Below are positions 1-5,261 of a stretch of 5,261 nt of DNA, one piece after another. A program made the position numbers and the translations under genes. Position 1 is the first letter of the stretch; every line of letters begins with the position of its first letter. Source of the DNA: Verrucomicrobiaceae bacterium (GTDB lineage Bacteria; Verrucomicrobiota; Verrucomicrobiia; Verrucomicrobiales; Verrucomicrobiaceae); assembly GCA_021151605.1 (NCBI GenBank), contig JAGKWZ010000374.1:1-5261 (forward strand). The letters run 5' to 3'. The notes below the pieces were generated by a model, which saw only the letters and a program-made list of their open reading frames with translations, did no database searches and was not told where the DNA came from.

Positions 1-534
1 CCAATAAGTCAGGAAGCCTTCCTCATCAGCCTTACGACGAAAGATGCGCTCCTGAAATACACTGGCCGAGGCGCGCCAGAGCTTCGGCGGAAAGAACAGG
101 AAGCCGAGCAGCAGCTCCTGAATCACCCAGCCGCTTTGCTGCTTTAGCGGCACTCTTTCATACTCCCGATAGCGCACGATGCGGCGACGGCGTGTGATCT
201 CCTGCAAGGATTCGGTGCCCTGATCGAGCTGAAGTTCTTCCAGTTGGCGCAGGGGCATCCAGACCTGCTCACCGGCGCGCATTGTCAGATCACAGTCTCT
301 GACCGAACCGTAAGCTAGATAGCTGCGGAGGTCATCGAGAGTGCATGGGCCGACGGTTTTGCCGGATTTCGTAATGAAGTACTGGGACACAGGAGCGGAA
401 ACTACGGTACGATCACGGGCAAGCCGTGCTTCTGTCAAGCGGCCGGAGGCTCCTAAAGGTAAGAAAGTGCGTCGAGGTGCATTTGTGTCTTCGAAGTGGG
501 CTTGAGGTTGCCTGTTATGGCGACCATTTAGCAT
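1..534 (-). CDS. GYF_2-like domain protein, N-terminal part (3' end outside window)
   Basis: This is an open frame of 178 codons from an ATG at 534-532 to the window edge, with no stop, so the C-terminus is missing. Residues about 51-98 look like a GYF_2 (DUF4339-type) domain: an aromatic start (QYFITKSGKTVGP), then a LDDLRSYLAYGSV helix, then the GEQVWMPLRQL ending with its typical W-x-P. Such domains are thought to bind peptides and are often fused to membrane or secretion modules. Residues 1-50 are Arg- and Pro-rich with no recognisable fold. After the domain comes a basic, Arg-rich stretch (114-127), then a hydrophobic patch around GWVIQELLLGFLFFPP (135-150) that may dip into a membrane. 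No Shine-Dalgarno is visible, so the start is uncertain, but no other ATG precedes the domain. It lies 31 bp downstream of the small Cys-rich gene on the same strand and might be co-transcribed. Its function is unknown. Confidence 0.65.
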   Translation of the reverse strand, partial: MLNGRHNRQPQAHFEDTNAPRRTFLPLGASGRLTEARLARDRTVVSAPVSQYFITKSGKTVGPCTLDDLRSYLAYGSVRDCDLTMRAGEQVWMPLRQLEELQLDQGTESLQEITRRRRIVRYREYERVPLKQQSGWVIQELLLGFLFFPPKLWRASASVFQERIFRRKADEEGFLTYW

Positions 535-565
535 AGCACAAAGTAAGAGACGATTTGCTCGCCGA

Positions 566-1003
566 TTACTTCTTCGCCCCTTCAGGCTCGCATTTGCAGA
601 TCCACTCCTGAGCCTGGCAGCCTTCGCAGATGGCGGTGTTGTATTCGAAGCGGGCGGTGATGGCTTTGGCTTTCGCCTCGCTCTTGAACTGGAGAATCAG
701 CCACTCGCCCGACTTCACGACCGGGACGACGAAGCCCTTGGTGTCCTTTTCGACAGCCAGTTTCTGAGGTGCTTCACGATCTCCGGTGATGGCCGTGAGT
801 GTTTGTTCAGCCATGGCGACGGGCTTCATGTCCTTGTCGAGCAGGGCGATGTGGAACTTGTCGCCTTTGACGAGGACTTCGCCGTGCATGGTTTCGTTTT
901 TGCTGAACTCGACGATGCGTCCGCCATTCGGGCCGCGTTCGACACCTTCATGAGCGAAGGTCAGGGTGGAGATGAGAGTGAGGAGGAGCAGTTTGGTTTT
1001 CAT
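566..1003 (-). CDS. Small exported Cys-rich protein, putative periplasmic metal binder linked to RND pump
   Basis: The protein has 145 residues. The N-terminus MKTKLLLLTLISTLTFA is a typical Sec signal peptide, with likely cleavage after Ala17, leaving a mature start HEGVERGPNGGR. A His/Gly-rich start with a GP-x-GG-R/K motif is familiar from proteins and adaptor N-termini of heavy-metal RND systems. The middle (about 30-120) looks like a small beta-rich domain. The C-terminus carries four cysteines: C126-x2-C129-x6-C136-x-C138, a plausible metal site. The ATG overlaps the stop of the pump gene (ATGA), with no Shine-Dalgarno in the preceding C-rich stretch, so translation is probably coupled to the pump. 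I infer a periplasmic metal chaperone or sensor role, analogous in position to CusF-type accessory proteins but not recognisably homologous. The coding call is secure; the function is a guess from context and residues. If exported, the cysteines could instead form disulfides. Confidence 0.85.
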   Translation of the reverse strand: MKTKLLLLTLISTLTFAHEGVERGPNGGRIVEFSKNETMHGEVLVKGDKFHIALLDKDMKPVAMAEQTLTAITGDREAPQKLAVEKDTKGFVVPVVKSGEWLILQFKSEAKAKAITARFEYNTAICEGCQAQEWICKCEPEGAKK

Positions 1004-4000
1004 GGGTGGGGGTGGGTTTGGATGGACTTTAACGCGGCCTTACGGCCAAAGAGGTAGAAAACGGCAGGTGTGACCATGAGGTCGAGAAGTGTGCTGCTGA
1101 CGAGGCCGCCGACGATCACGACGGCCACGGGATGCAGGATTTCTTTGCCGGGCTCATGGGCGGCGAGCAGCAGCGGAATCAACGCGATGCCAGCGGCGAG
1201 TGCGGTCATCAGCACGGGCACGAGTCGCTCCAGGGTGCCGCGCACGATCATCTGGCGGCTGAAGCCTTCGCCCTCGTGCTTCATGAGGTGCAGGTAATGG
1301 CTGATCATCATGATGCCGTTGCGTGCGGCGACTCCACCCACGGCGATGAAGCCGACGATGGTGGCGATGCTGATGTTGTTGATGAGCAGCCAAGTCAGAC
1401 CAAGGCCGCCCATGAGCGCGAGCGGGATGTTCAGCATGACTTGGAGCGCCAGCGAGAGGCTGCGGAAGTAGCTGTAAAGCAGGATGGTGATGGCGATCAG
1501 CACGAGGGAGAAGTAAAATGCGATGCGCTTTGCCGCTGCCTGCTGCGCCTGAAACTCGCCTTCGAAGCGGAGGAAGTAGCCTTCAGGCAGTTTTACTTTT
1601 TCCTTCACCGCGGCGTCCCACTGCTGCACGAGCGATTCGAGATCGCGCTCGCTCGTGTTGGCGGCGATGACGATGCGGCGTTGGGCGTTTTCACGATTGA
1701 TGACGTTCGGTCCTTTACCTTCACGGACGTCGGCGACGAGCCGCAAAGGGATGCGCTGTTTGCTGTCAGTCTCGATGAGGAGATCGCCAAGCTTCTCGGG
1801 TGAATCACGCCAGCTTTCCGGCAGGCGCATGACGAGATCGACGCTGCGCTGTCCTTCGCGGAGTTCGGCAAAGGTCTTGCCACCAAGCAGGGTCGAGACT
1901 TGTTCATTGAGTGTTCCAGGCTGCACTCCGTAGGCACCGGCGCGGTCGCGGTTTACTTCGATCTTTATTTGGGGGATCGGCACCTGCGCTTCGAGGTTCA
2001 CATCGGTCAAACCAGGAATCGTTTTGGCGAGGTCGCGGAGTTGGGCACCTTTCTCGCGAAGCACGTCGAGATCAGGACCGAAGATCTTCACAGCGATCTT
2101 GGCCGAGACGCCGCTGAGCATATGGCTGAGCCGATGGCTGATTGGTTGGCCGACATTGACGAAGGTACCTGGGATGCCTTGGAGCTTCTTGCGGATGTCG
2201 GCAAAGACGACATCGCGCGGGCGGCCGTTCTCATGGAACTCCACATCAAACTCATTCACACTCACGGGCATGACGTGATCGTCTTTTTCAGCACGTCCAG
2301 CACGGCGGCCAACGCTTTTGACTTCGTGGATGCTTTGCAGCAAACGAACGCCGACCTCACCGATCTCGTTGGATTGAGCGAGCGATGTTCCCGGCGCATT
2401 GACGAGGGAGATCGTGGCACTGCCTTCATTGAACGCGGGCAGGAATTCCTTCCCCATCATCGGGTAGAGCATGAGCGAGGCGATGAGCAAGATGCCTGCG
2501 AGTGCGATGACGAGCATCGGTGTGCCGAGCGCGAAACGCAGGAAGGTATGACGCACGATGAACTTCATGCCCCGCACGATGAAGCCATCGCCATGACTGC
2601 CTTTCGAGGGCTTGAGCAGCAGTGAGCACAACACTGGGATGACGGTGAGACTCACGACAAAAGACGCCGCCATGCTGGTGATCGTGGCGATGGCGATGGG
2701 GGTGAAGAGGCGACCTTCGATGCCTTCTAACCCAAGCAGTGGCAGGAAGACGAGAATGATGAGGATGGTAGCGTAGAGGATGGAGTTTCTCACCTCGCCG
2801 GAAGCAGAGGCAATGACCTCCAACGTAGAACGAGTTTTCAACTCGTTGGATCCAACGGGTTGAAAACCTATTCCACTTTCTCTCAGCCGCCGATACACAT
2901 TCTCCACATCCACGATCGCATCATCCACCACCATGCCGATGGCGACGGCGAGTCCGCCGAGAGTCATGGAGTTCACGCTGACGCCGAAGAACTTGAAGGT
3001 GAGGATCGTGACCGCGAACGAAAGCGGCATGGCTGTGAGCGTGATGGCAGTCGTGCGGAAGTTCAGCAGGAAGAGAAACAGAATGATCGTCACCATGATC
3101 GCGCCATCGCGAATGGCTTCTTTGAGATTGCCGATGGCGTGCTCGATGAAGTCGCCCTGGCGGAACATGATCTCGGCCGTGACTCCTGCAGGCAGTGTGG
3201 GGCGCAGTTCTTCGAGAGCCGTTTCGATCACTGCTGTGAGCTTCAGCGTGTCAAAGCCGGGCGCTTTGTCGATGCTTAGTACCACGCCCATCTGTCCATT
3301 CACGCTGGCATCGCCGCGCATGGTTTGCACGGCGTGTCTCACCTCCGCGACATCGCGGATGAGCACGGCGCGGTTGCCGACTGTCTTGATCACGCTGCCT
3401 GCGATGTCTTCTAGCGATGTCGTCATGGCAAGATTGCGCACCATGATCTCGCGCGGGCCGGCTTGCAGATAACCACTCGTGGCATTGCCTGCCGCCTTGC
3501 TCACAGCGGCTTCGATCTCTTCAAAGGTGACGCCAAATGCGGCCAATCGATTCGGATCTGGCTGCACTTGAATCTGCTTCACACCGCCGCCGATGGTCAG
3601 CACCTCGACCACTCCACCGATGCTTTGCAGGCGACGGCGAATCGTCCAATCAGCGAGCGTGCGGAGATCCATCGGCGCGACTTTGCCATCGGTGCTGCGC
3701 AGCCCGACGAGGAGGATCTCGCCCATCAGAGATGACACCGGCGTCATGCCTGGCTTGGCACCGGCAGGCAGGGTGTTCAGCACGGATTGCATGCGCTCCT
3801 GCACCAATTGTCGCGCGCGGTAGATATCCGTGCCCCAGCCGAACTCGGCAAAAACGAGCGAGAGGCCGACATCGGAATTTGAGCGCAGTCGATCAAGCCC
3901 GCCAACTCCTTGCACTGCACTTTCGAGCGGCTGCGTGACGAGCGTCTCGACTTCCTCTGGCGCGAGGCCAGGAGCTTCGGTCAAGATGGTGACCGTGGGC

Positions 4001-4131
4001 TTCGTCATGTCTGGCAAGACCTCGACGGGCAACTGCGTGAGTGTTTGCCAACCAAACAGCAGCACCATCAGCGCCGTCATGAGAATGAGCGGACGATGAT
4101 GCAGGGAAAAGCGGATGAGCTTGTTCAGCAT
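1000..4131 (-). CDS. CusA/CzcA family heavy-metal efflux RND transporter permease
   Basis: This 1043-residue protein has the usual length for the heavy-metal-efflux RND family and pumps metal ions out by proton antiport across the inner membrane. There is one N-terminal TM helix (about 11-31), a large periplasmic loop (32-340), TM2-TM6 (342-503), TM7 (538-556), a second periplasmic loop (557-866) and TM8-TM12 (867-1026). The TM4 signature GMVVDDAIVDVEN (399-411) supplies acidic relay residues D403, D404, D408 and E410. The motifs GLDRLRSNSDVG, SWRDSP and GFIAVGGVAARNG are typical of the family. From memory of E. coli CusA, M671 in SHMLSGV matches cleft Met672, but the other two cleft methionines do not appear conserved, so the ion (Cu/Ag versus Zn/Co/Cd or other) is open. 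The frame stays open to 4533, but the ATG at 4131 is chosen because the family N-terminus starts there and AGGAGGT lies 6 nt upstream. Residues 422-433 are encoded by a palindromic insertion. Confidence 0.95.
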   Translation of the reverse strand: MLNKLIRFSLHHRPLILMTALMVLLFGWQTLTQLPVEVLPDMTKPTVTILTEAPGLAPEEVETLVTQPLESAVQGVGGLDRLRSNSDVGLSLVFAEFGWGTDIYRARQLVQERMQSVLNTLPAGAKPGMTPVSSLMGEILLVGLRSTDGKVAPMDLRTLADWTIRRRLQSIGGVVEVLTIGGGVKQIQVQPDPNRLAAFGVTFEEIEAAVSKAAGNATSGYLQAGPREIMVRNLAMTTSLEDIAGSVIKTVGNRAVLIRDVAEVRHAVQTMRGDASVNGQMGVVLSIDKAPGFDTLKLTAVIETALEELRPTLPAGVTAEIMFRQGDFIEHAIGNLKEAIRDGAIMVTIILFLFLLNFRTTAITLTAMPLSFAVTILTFKFFGVSVNSMTLGGLAVAIGMVVDDAIVDVENVYRRLRESGIGFQPVGSNELKTRSTLEVIASASGEVRNSILYATILIILVFLPLLGLEGIEGRLFTPIAIATITSMAASFVVSLTVIPVLCSLLLKPSKGSHGDGFIVRGMKFIVRHTFLRFALGTPMLVIALAGILLIASLMLYPMMGKEFLPAFNEGSATISLVNAPGTSLAQSNEIGEVGVRLLQSIHEVKSVGRRAGRAEKDDHVMPVSVNEFDVEFHENGRPRDVVFADIRKKLQGIPGTFVNVGQPISHRLSHMLSGVSAKIAVKIFGPDLDVLREKGAQLRDLAKTIPGLTDVNLEAQVPIPQIKIEVNRDRAGAYGVQPGTLNEQVSTLLGGKTFAELREGQRSVDLVMRLPESWRDSPEKLGDLLIETDSKQRIPLRLVADVREGKGPNVINRENAQRRIVIAANTSERDLESLVQQWDAAVKEKVKLPEGYFLRFEGEFQAQQAAAKRIAFYFSLVLIAITILLYSYFRSLSLALQVMLNIPLALMGGLGLTWLLINNISIATIVGFIAVGGVAARNGIMMISHYLHLMKHEGEGFSRQMIVRGTLERLVPVLMTALAAGIALIPLLLAAHEPGKEILHPVAVVIVGGLVSSTLLDLMVTPAVFYLFGRKAALKSIQTHPHP
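2829..2868. repeat. Palindromic element inserted in-frame within the RND permease gene
   Basis: The sequence 2834-2850 (GTTTTCAACTCGTTGGA) is followed directly by its inverted copy at 2851-2867, matching at 16 of 17 positions; the single difference is a T opposite a G. The centre CGTTGGATCCAACG (2844-2857) is a perfect palindrome. The left arm also folds alone: AACGAGTT, loop TTC, AACTCGTT (2829-2847). The right arm does too: GGTT, loop GAA, AACC. It can therefore fold as one long hairpin or as a row of three. On the coding strand it is read as GFQPVGSNELKT (residues 422-433), in the cytoplasmic TM4-TM5 connection right after the NVYRRLRE segment. It looks like a dispersed REP-like or Rickettsia-type palindromic element that is tolerated in a coding frame. 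Copies elsewhere in the genome cannot be checked here. Confidence 0.75.
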
Positions 4132-4136
4132 TGGGG

Positions 4137-4144
4137 CACCTCCT
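4137..4144. repeat. Left copy of 8-bp direct repeat flanking the toxin-antitoxin pair
   Basis: CACCTCCT at 4137-4144 recurs exactly at 4886-4893, and the match extends imperfectly (CACCTCCTGC against CACCTCCTTGC). The two copies bracket the toxin-antitoxin genes. This copy contains the permease Shine-Dalgarno on the minus strand, so the repeat could be a target-site duplication or simply two purine-rich AGGAGGTG stretches arising by chance. Confidence 0.4.
4138..4144 (-). promoter_or_regulatory. Strong Shine-Dalgarno of the RND permease gene
   Basis: On the minus strand this reads AGGAGGT, a near-perfect anti-16S match, with a 6-nt spacer to the ATG at 4131. It settles the permease start against the much longer open frame, which would run antisense into the antitoxin gene. 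Confidence 0.85.
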
Positions 4145-4194
4145 GCGTCCGAATCCTGAGTTGACTTGTTTTGGCCGAAGAAGCAGTTTTCAAC

Positions 4195-4461
4195 ATGTCC
4201 AAGCTGCTGATTGAAAATGTGGATGATGAACTGGTGCTGAAGCTCCGCAGCCAGGCCATTGAGCATGGCGTCTCTGTCGAAGAGGAACATCTCAGCATCC
4301 TTGCCAAAGCTTTGAAATATGAGCCGCAGGCTTCTGCTGCGGGCGCACGGAGACATAGCCTTGCGGATTTTCTGCTCAATGGAGGAGATCCATGGCCAGA
4401 GGATTTTCTGCCTGTGCGGTCCAGTGATACGGGGGAACGTCGCCAAGTGAACTTTGCATGA
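4195..4461 (+). CDS. FitA/VapB-like ribbon-helix-helix antitoxin
   Basis: This 88-residue protein is the antitoxin of a type II pair. Residues 2-8 (SKLLIENV) fit the DNA-contacting beta strand. DDELVLKLRSQAIEHG (10-25) and SVEEEHLSILAKAL (27-40) fit the two helices of a ribbon-helix-helix dimer of the FitA 'plasmid stability' type (compare the usual I-R-N-L-D-D and H-G-R-S-x-E-E-E patterns). The tail 55-88, with SLADFLL and DTGERRQVNF, matches the kind of C-terminal extension that wraps round and blocks the PIN toxin. The ATG at 4195 is preferred over an in-frame TTG at 4171 because the beta strand normally begins within a few residues of the start. Only a weak GAAGAAG (4177-4183) could serve as ribosome site. 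The stop overlaps the toxin start as ATGA. It probably represses its own operon together with the toxin. Confidence 0.9.
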   Translation: MSKLLIENVDDELVLKLRSQAIEHGVSVEEEHLSILAKALKYEPQASAAGARRHSLADFLLNGGDPWPEDFLPVRSSDTGERRQVNFA

Positions 4462-4868
4462 GTTTCCTCCTGGACACCAACGTCGTCTCTGAGCTGCGTA
4501 AGCGTGAGAAGTGCCACCCCAAGGTGCTGGCATGGATGCAGGCGAACTTGGATGTCGGACACTTCCTCAGTGTCATGACGCTGGGCGAGATCCGAAACGG
4601 GATCGAATTGCTGAGAAGAAAGGACGTCAGCCGGGCCGAGATCATCGAGCAATGGCTGAATCAGTTTTGTGTGGATTATGCAGACGCGATCCTGCCCGTG
4701 ACACCTGAAATTGCGGATCGCTGGGGTAGGCTGAACTGTCCCAAGACTTTGCCTACCACTGACAGCTTGATTGCTGCTACGGCCATGGTGCATGACCTGA
4801 CGGTAGCCACGCGGAACGTGGATGATTTCCTGCGGTGTGGAGTCTCCGTGGTGAATCCTTTTGACTGA
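4458..4868 (+). CDS. vapC: PIN-domain ribonuclease toxin, VapC/FitB family
   Basis: This 136-residue protein has the normal length for a VapC/FitB toxin and is one PIN domain. The N-terminus FLLDTNVVSELRK carries the first catalytic aspartate (D6) with N8. GEIRNGIE (43-50) gives the conserved glutamate E44. TTDSLIAATA (100-109) gives D102. ATRNVDDF (117-124) gives N120 with D122/D123. These acids normally hold Mg or Mn for RNA cleavage; known VapC targets are tRNAs or rRNA, but the target here cannot be read from sequence. All active-site positions look intact, so the toxin is probably functional. The start overlaps the antitoxin stop by ATGA and lacks a good Shine-Dalgarno of its own, so translation is likely coupled to the antitoxin. 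The gene ends 8 bp before the stop of the convergent minus-strand fragment. The symbol denotes the family; fitB would be equally fair. Confidence 0.93.
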   Translation: MSFLLDTNVVSELRKREKCHPKVLAWMQANLDVGHFLSVMTLGEIRNGIELLRRKDVSRAEIIEQWLNQFCVDYADAILPVTPEIADRWGRLNCPKTLPTTDSLIAATAMVHDLTVATRNVDDFLRCGVSVVNPFD

Positions 4869-4885
4869 ATCAAATCTCACGCTGC

Positions 4886-4893
4886 CACCTCCT
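4886..4893. repeat. Right copy of 8-bp direct repeat flanking the toxin-antitoxin pair
   Basis: This is the second exact CACCTCCT, lying inside the last codons of the His-rich minus-strand fragment (the KEV residues of KSKEVAA). On the minus strand it reads AGGAGGTG, as at the permease ribosome site. Confidence 0.4.
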
Positions 4894-5171
4894 TGCTCTT
4901 GAGAAGAGAGAGGGTCAGCAGCACCAGCAGCAATCCGCTCGTGCCTGCGAAGAAGGTGGTGAGCTGCGACCAGCCGGTGCCTTCCTCATGGTCGTGATCG
5001 TGGTCATCATGACCTTCGGCAGCGGCGATCTGTTCGGGTTCGCGCGGTGTGAACGACAGCCCCCGCAGCCGGAGCCGCGCCCGGCTGAAGAGGAAGTGGA
5101 GGAGGGCGCGGCGGGGCGTCGTGGGGGGGGCGATCCCCATCACCCCGAGCACCTTCCGGAAGGCCTCCCGC

Positions 5172-5199
5172 CCCTTGGCGGCGTGCCCTTGGCGGCGTG
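5172..5199. repeat. Perfect 14-bp tandem duplication
   Basis: CCCTTGGCGGCGTG occurs twice back to back (5172-5185 and 5186-5199). Because 14 is not a multiple of three, the second copy shifts the minus-strand reading frame of the His-rich fragment. Confidence 0.9.
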
Positions 5200-5245
5200 A
5201 CCAGGAAGGTCTATGAATTCAGCCGCGGCGGCCATACGCCGCCAA
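5189..5245. repeat. Inverted repeat with internal palindromes at the right edge
   Basis: TTGGCGGCGT (5189-5198) is matched by its exact reverse complement ACGCCGCCAA (5236-5245), a 10-bp stem around 37 bp. Inside lie GACC-AGGAA-GGTC (5199-5211) and GCCGCGGC (5222-5229). An alternative stem is GGCGGC-CATAC-GCCGCC (5227-5243). The arrangement resembles a branched, REP-like structured repeat, but being at the window edge it may be incomplete. Confidence 0.5.
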
Positions 5246-5261
5246 TGCCAAGCAAACATAC

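Larger units (their letters stand above)
4132..4194. promoter_or_regulatory. Divergent intergenic region between permease and antitoxin genes
   Basis: These 63 bp separate the permease start (minus strand) from the antitoxin start (plus strand). For the plus strand, TTGACT at 4161-4166 fits a -35 box, but nothing close to TATAAT follows at the right distance, so the promoter is tentative. GTTGA (4160-4164) and TCAAC (4190-4194) form a short inverted repeat just before the antitoxin ATG. Antitoxins of this family usually bind an inverted repeat at their own promoter, so it is a weak operator candidate. For the minus strand, TTGAAA (complement of 4188-4193) could be a -35 for the permease, again with a poor -10. 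Confidence 0.3.
4877..5261 (-). pseudogene. His-rich, membrane-anchored C-terminal fragment with frameshifted upstream part
   Basis: The intact 3' portion runs from a GTG at 5152 to the TGA at 4879-4877, giving 91 residues. It has a basic N-terminal half, then EGHDDHDHDHEEG (about 47-59), a likely metal-binding His/Asp run, then a probable TM helix (FFAGTSGLLLVLLTLSLL) and the end KSKEVAA. Upstream the same frame meets a stop near 5219. The neighbouring frame is open to the window edge but shifts at a perfect 14-bp tandem repeat (5172-5199). Collapsing one copy joins …EFIDLPGHAAKG to REAFRKVLGV… in one continuous frame. This suggests a gene broken by slippage, or a sequencing or assembly error. 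Its place upstream of the permease and its His run fit a metal-efflux component, but I do not recognise the family. If the shift is real, the downstream part may still be made from GTG 5152 or ATG 5140. Confidence 0.4.

Noticed and set aside
535..565. Possible terminator between the Cys-rich gene and the GYF_2-like gene
   Set aside because: The only hairpin (GGCGA/TCGTC) is short and mismatched, and no proper T-run follows on the minus strand.
1132..1803. Plus-strand open frame of 223 codons
   Set aside because: It is antisense to permease TM segments and has shadow composition with no recognisable motif.
1900..2625. Plus-strand open frame of 241 codons
   Set aside because: It lies wholly opposite the well-supported permease and is rich in His, Asp and Glu as expected for a shadow frame.
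4185..4194. AGTTTTCAAC before the antitoxin ATG, identical to 10 bases of the palindrome arm at 2833-2842
   Set aside because: It has no second arm or flanking similarity, and a chance 10-base match is plausible, so I do not call it a second element copy.
4132..4533. N-terminal extension of the permease frame (134 more codons)
   Set aside because: It runs antisense through the antitoxin and into the toxin start, lacks any family similarity, and the family N-terminus with a strong Shine-Dalgarno begins at 4131.
4125..4880. Minus-strand open frame of 251 codons opposite the toxin-antitoxin genes
   Set aside because: The plus strand shows two clear families with intact motifs and ATGA coupling; the antisense product shows no domain, signal or composition typical of a protein.
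4988..5200. Plus-strand open frame of 70 codons
   Set aside because: It is the low-complexity complement (Pro, Glu, Gly rich) of the His-rich minus-strand fragment.

Overview
The window is a compact bacterial stretch that is coding almost throughout, with no gene-free interval over 300 bases. Protein styles (a GYF_2-like domain protein, a CusA/CzcA-type pump followed by a small HEG…GPNGGR Cys-rich periplasmic protein, and an in-frame palindromic repeat inside a coding sequence) suggest a Gram-negative bacterium of the Verrucomicrobiota/Planctomycetota type. That placement is inference from gene character, not a database match. The RND pump requires an outer membrane, so a diderm is safe.

Layout, minus strand, read from right to left. 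At 5261-4877 lies a His-rich, membrane-anchored C-terminal fragment whose upstream frame is broken by a perfect 14-bp tandem duplication. At 4131-1000 is a complete heavy-metal-efflux RND permease of 1043 aa with a strong Shine-Dalgarno sequence. At 1003-566 is a 145-aa exported protein with a CxxC…CxC cluster, overlapping the pump gene by ATGA. At 534-1 is the N-terminal part of a GYF_2-like domain protein that runs off the window.

On the plus strand, between the His-rich fragment and the pump, sits a complete type II toxin-antitoxin pair: a FitA/VapB-like ribbon-helix-helix antitoxin (4195-4461) and a PIN-domain VapC/FitB-like ribonuclease toxin (4458-4868), coupled by an ATGA overlap. It fills nearly all the space between the two minus-strand genes (63 bp on one side, 8 bp on the other) and is flanked by an 8-bp direct repeat, CACCTCCT. 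A reasonable inference is that the module was inserted into an efflux operon upstream of the permease.

Functionally, the permease would export a metal ion using proton-motive force, normally with a periplasmic adaptor and an outer-membrane factor. Neither partner is recognisable here. The small Cys-rich protein is a candidate periplasmic metal binder working with the pump. I see no RNA gene, CRISPR array or complete insertion sequence. I do not see a clear new defence or metabolic system; the most unusual items are the palindromic element translated inside the pump, the toxin-antitoxin insertion, and the frameshifting tandem duplication.
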